Source of the DNA: Oleisolibacter albus
Lineage (GTDB): Bacteria > Pseudomonadota > Alphaproteobacteria > Azospirillales > Azospirillaceae
Length of the DNA stretch: 64,000 nucleotides
Assembly (NCBI RefSeq): GCF_003336875.1
Contig: NZ_QGNJ01000009.1
Location: forward strand, 62,001-126,000
Reading direction: 5' to 3'
Part shown: one piece after another, positions 1 through 8,073 of the stretch
Numbering within the stretch: position 1 is the first letter of the stretch
Layout of the letters: the number at the start of each line of letters is the position of its first letter
Made by a program: the position numbers and the translations under genes
The notes under the pieces: model-generated
Databases searched by the model: none
What the model saw: the letters and a program-made list of their open reading frames with translations, nothing else
Told to the model about the DNA's origin: nothing

Positions 1-2504
1 ATGCCCGGCATCTCGATGTCGGAGATGATGACATCGAACTGCTCGCCGGACTCCTGCAGCGCCATGGCCTCGTCGCCGCTCTCGACAGCGGTGACATCGT
101 AGCCGGACACCGACAGCATCGGGGTCAGCAGGTTGCGGAAGAAGGGGCTGTCGTCCACCAGCAGGATGCGGTGCTGCCGCTCCTCCTCGAAGGCGCCGTC
201 GCGGCCATTGCCGAACCAGTCCTTGAAGGCCCGGGTCAGATAGAAGCCGGCATCGATGACGTCGGTGGCCTTGCCGGCGATGATGGCGCTGCCCAGGAAG
301 CCCGGACGCTCCGTCCCCAGCTCGACCGCCAGCTTGTCCTCGACGATGTCGACGATCTCATCCACCACCAGACCCATGGAGCGGTCGCCATCGGCGAACA
401 CCACCACCGGCTGGCGCTTGTCGCGGACGATGCTCCAGTTGGCATCGATGGGGACCAGCGGCATCAGCTTGCCGCGGTACTGCACCACCGGCTCGCCGTT
501 GGACAGCTCGACCTGGTTGAGATCGACATCCTCCAGGCGGGCGACCAGCGACAGCGGCACCGCCTTCGGGCTGCCGGCACCGGCGGAGAAGATGAGCAGG
601 GCCATCTTGTCGTCCTCGCGCCGGGTCTGCTTGGCCACCTCGGTGGTGGCGATGGAGGTGTCCTGCACCGTCATCGTGCCCGACGCCGTGGCGATGCCGT
701 TCGGGTCGAGGATCATGATGACCGAACCGTCACCCAGGATGGTGTTGCCCGAGAACAGCTCGATGTTGCGCAGGATCGGCGCCACCGGCTTCACCACGAT
801 TTCCTCGGTGTCGAACACGCGGTCGACGATGATGCCGAAGGTGTAGTTGCCGACCTGGGTGACGACGATGAAGTTCTCGCGCTTGTCCTCGTCCTGATGG
901 CCCAGCTTCAGCAGGCGCTGCAGGCTGACCAGCGGCAGCAGGCGGTTGCGCAGGCGCAGCACCGGCGACCCGTTGATGCGCTCGATCTTGTGCTCGCTGT
1001 CGTCGGCGGCGCGGACCAGCTCCACCACGCTGATCTGCGGGATGGCGAAGCGCTCGCCGCCGCATTCGACGATGAGGGCGGACACGATGGCCAGGGTCAG
1101 CGGGATCTTGATGGTGAAGGTCGTGCCGCGACCTTCCAGCGACTTCATCTCGATGGTGCCGCCGATCTTCTCGATGTTGGTCTTGACCACGTCCATGCCG
1201 ACGCCGCGGCCGGAGACGCTGGTGACCTTGGCCGCGGTCGAGAAGCCGGGCTTCATGATGAACTGCTGGATCTGCTGATCCGACATGCCGGCCAGTTCGG
1301 CCTCGGTCACCATGCCGTTCTGCAGGGCCTTGCGCTTGATGGCCTCCAGGTTCAGGCCGCGGCCGTCATCGCTGATCTCGATGATGATGTGGCCACCCTC
1401 GTGATAGGCGTTGAGGGTGACGCGGCCGGCCTCCGGCTTGCCCTTGGCCACGCGCTCGGCGGGGCCTTCCAGCCCGTGGTCGCCGGAGTTGCGGACCATG
1501 TGGGTCAGCGGGTCCTTGATCAGTTCCAGCACCTGGCGGTCGAGTTCGGTCTCGGCGCCCAGCATCTGGAGATCGATCTTTTTGTGCAGTTCGTGCGCCA
1601 GATCGCGCACCAGACGCGGCAGCTTGGCCCAGGCATTGCCGATGGGCTGCATGCGCGTCTTCATCACGCCTTCCTGCAGCTCCGACGTCACATGGTTCAG
1701 GCGCTGCAGAGGGGCCGCGAACTCGCTCTCCTTCTGGGAGCGCAGGATCTGCAGCAGCTGGTTGCGGGTCAGCACCAGCTCCGAGACCATGGTCATCAGG
1801 TTTTCCAGCAGATCCACATTGACGCGGATGGTCTGCTGGGCCACGGCGGACTCACCGCCCTTGTCGGCGGCAGCGGCGGGGCCGGCATCGGCCGCCTCGG
1901 CGCGGTGCTGCGGCTCGGGCACGGGGGCGGGCGGCGGCGCCTCGGTGATGGGGGCGACCTCCCGGGTCTGCACCACCTCCGGCGGACGCGGCGGCTCAAC
2001 CGCCACGGGCACGGCGCGCACCGGCTCGAACAGCTGCTCGGGATCGTTGGCGGCAGCGGGCGGCTCGGCAGGCGGCTCCGGGGCCGCGGGGGCGGCCGCA
2101 GCGCCCGCGCCGGCCTTCGGCAGTTCGCGCCCCTCGGCCATGGCGTTCAGCCGGTTGATCAGATCCTCGTCCGTGCCCGCCGGCTCGGCCTCGGTCTTCT
2201 CCAGCACCGACAGGATGCCCTTGATGGTGTCCAGCGATTCCAGGATCAGCGAGACGGCATAGGCGCTGACGGTCAGCTCGCCGTCGCGGAAGCGGCCCAG
2301 CACATTCTCGGCGGCATGGGCCACCGATTCCAGCCGGGGCAGCCCCAGGAAGCCGCAGGTGCCTTTGATGGTATGAACCAGGCGGAAGATGTTGCTCAGC
2401 AACCCCGGATCGTTCGGGTTCTGTTCGAGCTTCACCAACTCCACGTCGAGAACGGACAAGTTCTCGTTGGTTTCGGTGAGGAATTCACTCAGCAGATCAT
2501 CCAT
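1..2504 (-). CDS. cheA: Hybrid chemotaxis histidine kinase CheA with CheW-like domains and C-terminal receiver (3' end cut by window)
   Basis: Cytoplasmic sensor kinase that takes signals from chemoreceptors through CheW and phosphorylates response regulators. 834 codons lie inside the window. Order: P1 Hpt domain (about 1-105) with phospho-acceptor His44 in VHTIKGT; an Ala/Pro-rich linker (about 120-215) with no clear P2 domain; P3 dimerisation helices (about 225-290); P4 ATPase with an N-box-like DHG segment, DDGRG and GRGVGMDVV; P5 CheW-like domain; a second CheW-like segment; and a receiver domain starting near residue 775 with the LLVDDS acidic pair and acceptor Asp829. The protein runs off the window just after IEMPG. 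The ATG gives the expected CheA N-terminus. The chpT gene lies 239 bases upstream on the same strand. Confidence 0.95.
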   Translation of the reverse strand, partial: MDDLLSEFLTETNENLSVLDVELVKLEQNPNDPGLLSNIFRLVHTIKGTCGFLGLPRLESVAHAAENVLGRFRDGELTVSAYAVSLILESLDTIKGILSVLEKTEAEPAGTDEDLINRLNAMAEGRELPKAGAGAAAAPAAPEPPAEPPAAANDPEQLFEPVRAVPVAVEPPRPPEVVQTREVAPITEAPPPAPVPEPQHRAEAADAGPAAAADKGGESAVAQQTIRVNVDLLENLMTMVSELVLTRNQLLQILRSQKESEFAAPLQRLNHVTSELQEGVMKTRMQPIGNAWAKLPRLVRDLAHELHKKIDLQMLGAETELDRQVLELIKDPLTHMVRNSGDHGLEGPAERVAKGKPEAGRVTLNAYHEGGHIIIEISDDGRGLNLEAIKRKALQNGMVTEAELAGMSDQQIQQFIMKPGFSTAAKVTSVSGRGVGMDVVKTNIEKIGGTIEMKSLEGRGTTFTIKIPLTLAIVSALIVECGGERFAIPQISVVELVRAADDSEHKIERINGSPVLRLRNRLLPLVSLQRLLKLGHQDEDKRENFIVVTQVGNYTFGIIVDRVFDTEEIVVKPVAPILRNIELFSGNTILGDGSVIMILDPNGIATASGTMTVQDTSIATTEVAKQTRREDDKMALLIFSAGAGSPKAVPLSLVARLEDVDLNQVELSNGEPVVQYRGKLMPLVPIDANWSIVRDKRQPVVVFADGDRSMGLVVDEIVDIVEDKLAVELGTERPGFLGSAIIAGKATDVIDAGFYLTRAFKDWFGNGRDGAFEEERQHRILLVDDSPFFRNLLTPMLSVSGYDVTAVESGDEAMALQESGEQFDVIISDIEMPG

Positions 2505-2743
2505 GGTTCCGAGCCCCGCTTCGGGAAGATGCCATTTCCTCACACCTCTCCCAGATCCTTGATGGGGGCGGCCTATGACCGGGACCCCGTCCGATTGGAG
2601 TAGAGTGGCGGATTGGCGTTAAATCCGTCTTACCGCCGACGAATTCATGGCGCGAGCGGCGCAACGTGGCAAGTGGAAGAATGCCGATTTCGGACAGGTG
2701 CCCAGGCAACACACATCAACCATCTGATTTATAATGATATTTT

Positions 2744-3361
2744 TTAACCGATCCTTACGGATACATGTCCCTGGCCATCCTCGTGCAGTGACACGGATAG
2801 GCTGTAGTGGGTGGCCAGACGGGCAGCGAAATGTGACACGACGGCGCGGGCCGTCAGTTCTTCTGCCCCTGGCTGATCCGCCAGTGCGACTCGCACCTCT
2901 GGGCGGAAAGCCGCCCCGCTCCCCTCACCCAGAAGGAGAAAGCCGCTCTCGGCATCCTGGACACGGATGCTGCCGCCGCGCGGCAGCGCCTCCTCCAGCA
3001 GCAGGGCCGCGAGCATCACCAGCTTCAGCAGGCCGCGGGCCGGCGGTCGCGGGCTGGTGGCGGCCCAGTGCAGCGCGACCCGTCCGCTGCGGAACCAGCC
3101 TTCCAGCACGGCCCGGGCATCGGCCGGGCTCAGCGTCTCCTGCGCGCCGGCGGCCCCGAAGGCCAGACGGAACAGTTTCAGCCGCTTGGCCGCCGCATCG
3201 GCGCTGTCGGCGATGAGGTCCAGCGCCTCACCGGCATCGCCGGGGCCGGTCTCCTCGATCAGCTCGATCCCGTTGTTGATGGCCCCGATCGGGCTGACCA
3301 GATCGTGGCAGAGCCGCGAGCACAGCAGCTCCACCACCGCCACATCCATCGTCACCGCCAT
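2744..3361 (-). CDS. chpT: Histidine phosphotransferase ChpT
   Basis: A 205-residue protein of the ChpT family, which passes phosphate from the hybrid kinase CckA to CtrA and CpdR in alphaproteobacteria. The N-terminal DHp helix carries His19 in the motif CSRLCHDLVSPIGA, and the rest is a degenerate ATPase-like C-terminal domain. The start at 3361 follows AGGGAG at a spacing of 6; Met5 and a start further upstream near 3463 are alternatives. It lies upstream of cheA on the same strand, with 239 bases between. That gap is AT-richer next to the chpT stop and is likely to hold the cheA promoter, though I cannot fix one. Family assignment is firm; the CtrA link is family knowledge. Confidence 0.88.
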   Translation of the reverse strand: MAVTMDVAVVELLCSRLCHDLVSPIGAINNGIELIEETGPGDAGEALDLIADSADAAAKRLKLFRLAFGAAGAQETLSPADARAVLEGWFRSGRVALHWAATSPRPPARGLLKLVMLAALLLEEALPRGGSIRVQDAESGFLLLGEGSGAAFRPEVRVALADQPGAEELTARAVVSHFAARLATHYSLSVSLHEDGQGHVSVRIG

Positions 3362-3485
3362 GCCGTCTCCCTTGCCGAAAGCCACGCCCCCTGTCCGGAT
3401 GAACCGCACCACCCCATGGCCCAACACCACCGCCGGCTCTATCTTACCGTTGTGATACACCATCAACCGTGAGTGAACAGCGCCG

Positions 3486-3668
3486 ATGGATGAAACACTG
3501 GTGCCCGGCGCCCTTGTGCGCCATCCCGACTGCCCGGACTGGGGCATCGGCCAGGTCCAATCGGTGATCGGCCCCCGCATCACCGTCAATTTCGAGCATG
3601 CCGGCAAGCTGCTGATCAACGGCGCCGCGGTCTCGCTGAACGTGGTCGACCCCGGCACACTGGACTGA
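3486..3668 (+). CDS. DUF3553 family small protein
   Basis: A 60-residue protein matching the DUF3553 pattern: an N-terminal G-x-x-V-x-H-P segment, then WGIGQVQSV and a short beta-rich domain (residues about 6-55) with ITVNFEHAGK. It has no signal peptide, membrane segment or catalytic motif. It is divergent from chpT and is followed 132 bases later by moaA on the same strand. Function is unknown; the fold looks like a small beta-barrel of the kind seen in CarD/Tudor-like domains, which is only my inference from the hydrophobic pattern. Confidence 0.85.
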   Translation: MDETLVPGALVRHPDCPDWGIGQVQSVIGPRITVNFEHAGKLLINGAAVSLNVVDPGTLD

Positions 3669-3800
3669 CGGGGGCATGGACATTCGCGGCTTGGCGACAC
3701 CCGCCGTGATCGCTATATCCGGTCGAACATGCCGCAATCCGAACCGCGCAGCCCGCGCCGGGTCGCCGGCGGAACCGGATGCGGAACGAAGGAGAGAGCG

Positions 3801-4853
3801 ATGACGGACGGCACGGCGGCAACCGGCGGCAGTGCCGGCCGCGCGGCACCGCTGATCGACCCGTTCGGGCGCGCCATCAGCTATGTCCGCGTGTCGGTCA
3901 CCGACCGCTGCGACTTCCGCTGCGTCTACTGCATGTCGGAGCACATGTCGTTCCTGCCCAAGGCCGAGATCCTGAGCCTGGAGGAGCTGGACCGGGTGTG
4001 CAGCACCTTCGTGCGGCTGGGCACGCGGCGCCTGCGCCTGACCGGCGGCGAGCCGCTGGTGCGGCGGGGCATCATGACCCTGATCCGGTCCCTGGGCCGG
4101 CATCTGCGCACCGGCGCGCTGGACGAGCTGACACTGACCACCAATGGCAGCCAGCTGGCGAAATATGCCGAGGAACTCCGCGCCGCCGGCGTGCGGCGGG
4201 TCAATGTCTCGCTGGACACGCTCGATCCCGACCGCTTCGCCGCCATCACCCGCTGGGGGCGCCTGCCCCAGGTGCTGGACGGGCTGGCCGCCGCCAAGGC
4301 CGCCGGGCTGGAGGTGAAGATCAACGCCGTGGCGCTGAAAGGCGTCAATGACGGGGAGCTGGACACGCTGCTGTCCTGGTGCGGACGCGAGGGCTTCGAC
4401 CTGACCCTGATCGAGGTCATGCCGCTGGGCGACATCGATGGCGATGGCGGCAGCAACGCCCGGGTCGAGCAGTTCCTGCCGCTGCACGCGGTGCGGGCCG
4501 ACCTGTCCCGGCGCTGGACCCTGCAGGAGATCGACTACCGCACCGGCGGCCCGGCCCGCTATGTGCGCGTGGCGGAGACGGGCCGGCGCCTGGGCTTCAT
4601 CACGCCCATGACCCATAATTTCTGCGAAAGCTGCAACCGGGTCCGGCTGACCTGCACGGGCACGCTGTACATGTGCCTGGGCCAGGAGGATGCGGCCGAC
4701 CTGCGCGCCGCGCTGCGCGCCAGCGACGACGACGCGGCACTGGAACAGGCCATCCGCGCCGCCATCGCCCGCAAGCCCAAGGGCCACGACTTCATCATCG
4801 ACCGGCGCAGCGGTCCCGCCGTGACCCGGCACATGAGCGTCACCGGCGGCTGA
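3801..4853 (+). CDS. moaA: GTP 3',8-cyclase MoaA (molybdenum cofactor biosynthesis)
   Basis: Radical-SAM enzyme that, with MoaC, turns GTP into cyclic pyranopterin monophosphate in the first step of molybdenum cofactor synthesis. The 350-residue protein has the N-terminal cluster motif CDFRCVYC (Cys37, Cys41, Cys44), a TGGEP segment, the C-terminal [11 protein letters not shown] cluster motif with a further Cys downstream, and the Gly-Gly tail that the family needs for activity. The ATG at 3801 follows AAGGAGAG (3789-3796); an in-frame ATG at 3729 is less likely. No other moa gene is in the window. Confidence 0.96.
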   Translation: MTDGTAATGGSAGRAAPLIDPFGRAISYVRVSVTDRCDFRCVYCMSEHMSFLPKAEILSLEELDRVCSTFVRLGTRRLRLTGGEPLVRRGIMTLIRSLGRHLRTGALDELTLTTNGSQLAKYAEELRAAGVRRVNVSLDTLDPDRFAAITRWGRLPQVLDGLAAAKAAGLEVKINAVALKGVNDGELDTLLSWCGREGFDLTLIEVMPLGDIDGDGGSNARVEQFLPLHAVRADLSRRWTLQEIDYRTGGPARYVRVAETGRRLGFITPMTHNFCESCNRVRLTCTGTLYMCLGQEDAADLRAALRASDDDAALEQAIRAAIARKPKGHDFIIDRRSGPAVTRHMSVTGG

Positions 4854-4896
4854 TCGCCGGCACGCCACGCCGACACGGCCCCGGGTCTTGCCATGC

Positions 4897-4995
4897 GCGG
4901 CCGGAACACGCCCCACACGGCCGCGCGCCTTGCCGCGTGCGGCCGGAGCACGCCCCACACGGCCGCGCGCCCTGCCGCGTGCGGCCGGAACACGC
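4897..4995. repeat. 42-bp tandem repeat between moaA and nadK
   Basis: Two near-identical 42-base units (4897-4938 and 4939-4980) and the first 15 bases of a third (from 4981). The two full units differ at about two positions. The block is very GC-rich and contains CGGCCG palindromes. It fills about half of the 200 bases between the moaA stop and the nadK start. No spacers separate the copies, so this is a simple tandem duplication and not a CRISPR array. Confidence 0.9.
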
Positions 4996-5050
4996 ATGGC
5001 CCGCACGCACTCTGGTTCCGGCCGGCGGCATGGGCTACGCTGCCGCGGCC

Positions 5051-5890
5051 ATGCCCGATCAGACCCGCCTGCCCGCCGATCCTGTCCCCGCCGCCATGGC
5101 CGCGGCGGCGACCGTCCCCCTGCCCGCCCGCGACCTGCGCCTGGCCTTCGTGGCCGCCGACACGGCCGAGGCCCGCACGGCCCGCGACCGGCTCTGCTGC
5201 CTTTATGCCTGCGTCGCCCCGGAACAGGCCGACATCATCGTCGCCCTGGGCGGCGACGGCTTCCTGCTGGAGACGCTGCACCGCATGCTGCCGCTGAAGG
5301 TGCCGGTCTATGGCATGAACCGCGGCTCGGTCGGCTTCCTGCTGAACAGCTTCAGCGAGGACGCCCTGCCGCAGCGGGTGGCCCGGGCCCAGCATGTGAC
5401 GCTGCACCCCTTGCGCATGCTGGCGCGCACGGCCGACAGCGTGCAGGAGGGGCTGGCCTTCAACGAGGTGTCGCTGCTGCGCGAGACACGGCAGGCAGCC
5501 AAGCTGCGCATCAGCATCGACGGGGTGGTGCGGCTGGCGGAGCTGACCTGCGACGGCGCCCTGGTCTCCACCCCGGCCGGCAGCACGGCCTACAACCTGT
5601 CGGCCCACGGCCCCATCCTGCCCATGGGGGCCGACATCCTGGCCCTGACCCCCATCAGCGCCTTCCGTCCGCGCCGCTGGCGCGGCGCCCTGCTGCCCCA
5701 TGGCGCCCGCATCCTGTTCGAGGCGCTGGAGGCGGCCAAGCGTCCGGTCAGCGCCGTGGCCGATTTCACCGAGGTGCGCGACGTGGTCTCGGTCGAGGTC
5801 TATGAGGACCGCAGCGTCGCCTCGACCCTGCTGTTCGACCCGGAGCTGAACCTGGAGGAGCGCATCCTCAAGGAACAGTTCGCGCCCTGA
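5051..5890 (+). CDS. nadK: NAD kinase
   Basis: ATP-dependent enzyme that phosphorylates NAD to NADP. From the ATG at 5051 the protein has 279 residues, with the GGDG nucleotide-binding motif at 67-70, the following [10 protein letters not shown] segment (90-99), FNE at 137-139 and the signature [14 protein letters not shown] (174-187). The C-terminal domain has the usual beta-rich pattern. ATG codons at 5030 and 5096 are alternative starts; the family core begins near residue 28, so the first residues are uncertain. It is convergent with the following amidohydrolase gene. Confidence 0.93.
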   Translation: MPDQTRLPADPVPAAMAAAATVPLPARDLRLAFVAADTAEARTARDRLCCLYACVAPEQADIIVALGGDGFLLETLHRMLPLKVPVYGMNRGSVGFLLNSFSEDALPQRVARAQHVTLHPLRMLARTADSVQEGLAFNEVSLLRETRQAAKLRISIDGVVRLAELTCDGALVSTPAGSTAYNLSAHGPILPMGADILALTPISAFRPRRWRGALLPHGARILFEALEAAKRPVSAVADFTEVRDVVSVEVYEDRSVASTLLFDPELNLEERILKEQFAP

Positions 5891-5954
5891 CACCGGCCCC
5901 GGCCGGGCGCGGCGGCGGCGTGGGGCGGCGGCATGGGGAGGCTGCGGTGCGGGC

Positions 5955-6818
5955 CTATTCCGCCGCCTGGAGCGGGCGCACCCGCTCCGCGGCATAGTCG
6001 CAGACCGTGCGGATCAGCCGTTGCAGGCTGAGGCGCAGCTCCTCGTAGCCATCGGTCCGCTCCAGCGTCTCCTCGTTCATATAGAGGCGCCGGTCGATCT
6101 CCAGCTGCAGGCTGTGCCGGCCAGCGAACGGGCTGGCATAGCGCCGGACCAGCTCGACCCCCTTGTAGGGGTCGTTGAAGCGCACGGTATAGCCCATGCC
6201 ACGCAGGGTTTCCGCCACCAGACGGGCGAAGGCCGGATCGCAGGTGGTGCCGTCGCGGTCGCCGACGACGAAATCCACCGGCGGCTCGTAGGGTCCGCGC
6301 GGCAGCGACGGCATGGAATGGCAGTTGACATGGTAGACGACGCCGAACCGGCCATGCAGCCGGTCCAGGCATTCCGCCAGCAACTCGTGATAGGGCCGCC
6401 AGTACCGGTCGATGCGGTCGATCACCGTGGCCACCGGCAGGCGGCCATCATACATGGGCAGGCCGGGGCGGCAGACATGCCGCACCAGTCCCATGCCGGC
6501 ACGGCTCTTCTCCGTCGGCGCCAGCGGTCCGGGCCAGACCCCGTCCAGCATGGCGGGATCGATGTCGTCGGCGGCGCGGTTGACGTCGATATAGCTGCGC
6601 GGGAACAGGGCGCAGATCAGCGTGGCCCCGAAATCGGGGGCGCGGGCGAACAGATCGTCCACATGGGCGTCCTCCGCCTGGCGCAGCAGCGGCAGCGGGC
6701 AGACGAAGTGGAAATCGGCGGGATACCGGGTGCCGCTGTGCGGCGAATCGAACAGCACGGGCACGGCATTGGCGCCGGGATCGTGCCGCACCACCACATC
6801 GTCGATGACCAGACTCAT
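5955..6818 (-). CDS. N-formylglutamate amidohydrolase family protein (HutG-like)
   Basis: A 287-residue member of the FGase family (PF05013), whose characterised members release formate from N-formylglutamate at the end of histidine degradation. Visible signatures are FDSPHSG near residue 25, the RSYIDVNR segment, HVNCHSMPS (probable metal-binding region) and LQLEIDRRLYM near the C-terminus. The ATG at 6818 follows GGTGAGGAG at good spacing. It is divergent from the AstE/AspA-like gene at 7099; both are amidohydrolases of small acyl-amino-acid substrates, which suggests a shared regulator in the 280-base gap. No other hut gene is present, so the exact substrate is open. Confidence 0.88.
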   Translation of the reverse strand: MSLVIDDVVVRHDPGANAVPVLFDSPHSGTRYPADFHFVCPLPLLRQAEDAHVDDLFARAPDFGATLICALFPRSYIDVNRAADDIDPAMLDGVWPGPLAPTEKSRAGMGLVRHVCRPGLPMYDGRLPVATVIDRIDRYWRPYHELLAECLDRLHGRFGVVYHVNCHSMPSLPRGPYEPPVDFVVGDRDGTTCDPAFARLVAETLRGMGYTVRFNDPYKGVELVRRYASPFAGRHSLQLEIDRRLYMNEETLERTDGYEELRLSLQRLIRTVCDYAAERVRPLQAAE

Positions 6819-6953
6819 CGGCTCCTCACCCACCTGACCCGACCGGGACGGCGCCTGAAGCGGTGCCGGCCCGATCCCCCCGTCCGGCATCATGCCATGG
6901 CTCTGCCATGGTCCTGTCACCGGCTCTTTATAAAATCATCACACGATGCTGTA

Positions 6954-6969
6954 CAGGTGCCAGCACCTG
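6954..6969. promoter_or_regulatory. Palindrome in the divergent amidohydrolase promoter region (candidate operator)
   Basis: A perfect inverted repeat, CAGGTGC-CA-GCACCTG, with 7-base arms. It lies between the divergent genes that start at 6818 and 7099, where a repressor or activator of both would bind. No gene overlaps it, and neither a T-run nor a long stem suggests a terminator. Confidence 0.45.
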
Positions 6970-7001
6970 CCATCGACAGGTTCAGCGGACGCTGCCACAC
7001 T

Positions 7002-7025
7002 GTCGTATATACCGTCGTATACACC
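7002..7025. promoter_or_regulatory. Tandem 12-bp repeat with GTATAC cores (candidate operator)
   Basis: Two adjacent 12-base units, GTCGTATATACC and GTCGTATACACC, each with a GTAT(A)TAC-like palindromic core. They lie 74 bases before the plus-strand hydrolase gene at 7099. The 12-base period, about one helical turn, and the AT-rich cores in a GC-rich region suggest a protein-binding site. The regulator is not identified. Confidence 0.4.
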
Positions 7026-7098
7026 CGCCGCGGGGCGCCCCGCCTCCGGCCGGCCGGTGTCGCCCGCCCTTTAGCCCGATGGGAGCGGCAGCACAAGC

Positions 7099-8046
7099 AT
7101 GACCTCGGAGAAGGTGGAGCTTCTGGCACCGGAAATTGCCGGCTATGGCCCTGGCAACACAGGTATCCCCTATGCCTACAGTTTCGTGGGCGGAATCCCC
7201 GGCCCGCATGTGGTCATCAGCGCCCTGATGCATGGCAACGAGCTGTGCGGCGCCTATGTGCTGGACGCGCTGTTGCAGGCCGGTCTGCGGCCGCGCCGCG
7301 GCCGGTTGAGCCTGGTGTTCTGCAATGTCGACGCCTTCCACAGCTTCGAGCCGGATAATCCCGGCGCCTCGCGCTATCTGGACGAGGATATGAACCGGCT
7401 GTGGTCGGCGGAGATCCTGGACGGCGGCCGCGACAGCCGGGAGCGCCAGCGGGTCCGGGCGCTGCGCCCGCTGTTCGATCAGGCCGATCTGGTGCTGGAC
7501 CTCCATTCCATGCAGCAGGACGCCCCGCCGCTGCTGCTGTGCGGTCGCCAGCCCCGCAGCCTGGACCTGGCCCGCCGCATCGGCTGCCCGGCCTGGGTCG
7601 TGGCCGATGCCGGCCATGTGGCGGGACCACGCCTGATCGACTATGCCCGCTTCACCGACCCGGCGGGCACGGCCATGGCCGTGCTGGCCGAGTGCGGCCA
7701 GCACTGGCGGGCCGCCGCCGTGCCCATGGCGCTGGAGACCACGGCCCGGTTCCTGCTGCACAGCGGCATCGTGGCCCCCGAGGATGTGGCGCCCTGGCTG
7801 ACCCTGCCGCCACAGCCGCCGGTGCGGGCCGTGCAGGTGACCCACGCCATCACCGTGGACAGCAGCCGCTTCCATTTCCTGGCCGCCTTCACCGGCATGG
7901 ACGTCGTGCCCACGGCCGGCACCCTGATCGCCCTGGACGGGCTGAGGGAGATCCGCACCCCCTATGACGATTGCCTGCTGATCATGCCCGCACGCCGGCT
8001 GGTGCGCGGGCAGACGGCGGTGCGCCTGGGCCGGCTGCTGCCCTGA
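7099..8046 (+). CDS. Succinylglutamate desuccinylase/aspartoacylase (AstE/AspA) family zinc hydrolase
   Basis: A 315-residue M14-like deacylase. The zinc ligands are visible as His45 and Glu48 in HGNE and His136 in LDLHS. The DMNR segment near 97-100 and the AECG segment carrying the probable catalytic Glu are also present. The family removes acyl groups from amino acids such as N-acetylaspartate or N-succinylglutamate. No arginine succinyltransferase genes are nearby, so neither symbol can be given safely. It is divergent from an N-formylglutamate amidohydrolase-like gene and ends 27 bases from the convergent unknown gene at 8074. Confidence 0.88.
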   Translation: MTSEKVELLAPEIAGYGPGNTGIPYAYSFVGGIPGPHVVISALMHGNELCGAYVLDALLQAGLRPRRGRLSLVFCNVDAFHSFEPDNPGASRYLDEDMNRLWSAEILDGGRDSRERQRVRALRPLFDQADLVLDLHSMQQDAPPLLLCGRQPRSLDLARRIGCPAWVVADAGHVAGPRLIDYARFTDPAGTAMAVLAECGQHWRAAAVPMALETTARFLLHSGIVAPEDVAPWLTLPPQPPVRAVQVTHAITVDSSRFHFLAAFTGMDVVPTAGTLIALDGLREIRTPYDDCLLIMPARRLVRGQTAVRLGRLLP

Positions 8047-8073
8047 CGCGCCGGGCCCGCCCCTGCCGTCGCC

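Noticed and set aside
171-2603. An 810-codon plus-strand open frame opposite cheA
   Set aside because: The translation is His/Asp/Gln-rich and domain-less, mirroring codon bias of cheA, which has clear domains on the minus strand.
2497-2712. A small minus-strand frame of 71 codons between chpT and cheA
   Set aside because: It overlaps the cheA start, lacks a ribosome-binding site and has no recognisable sequence; the gap is more likely a promoter region.
4897-4995. Possible CRISPR array
   Set aside because: The 42-base units are directly adjacent with no unique spacers, there are only 2.3 copies, and no cas genes are seen.
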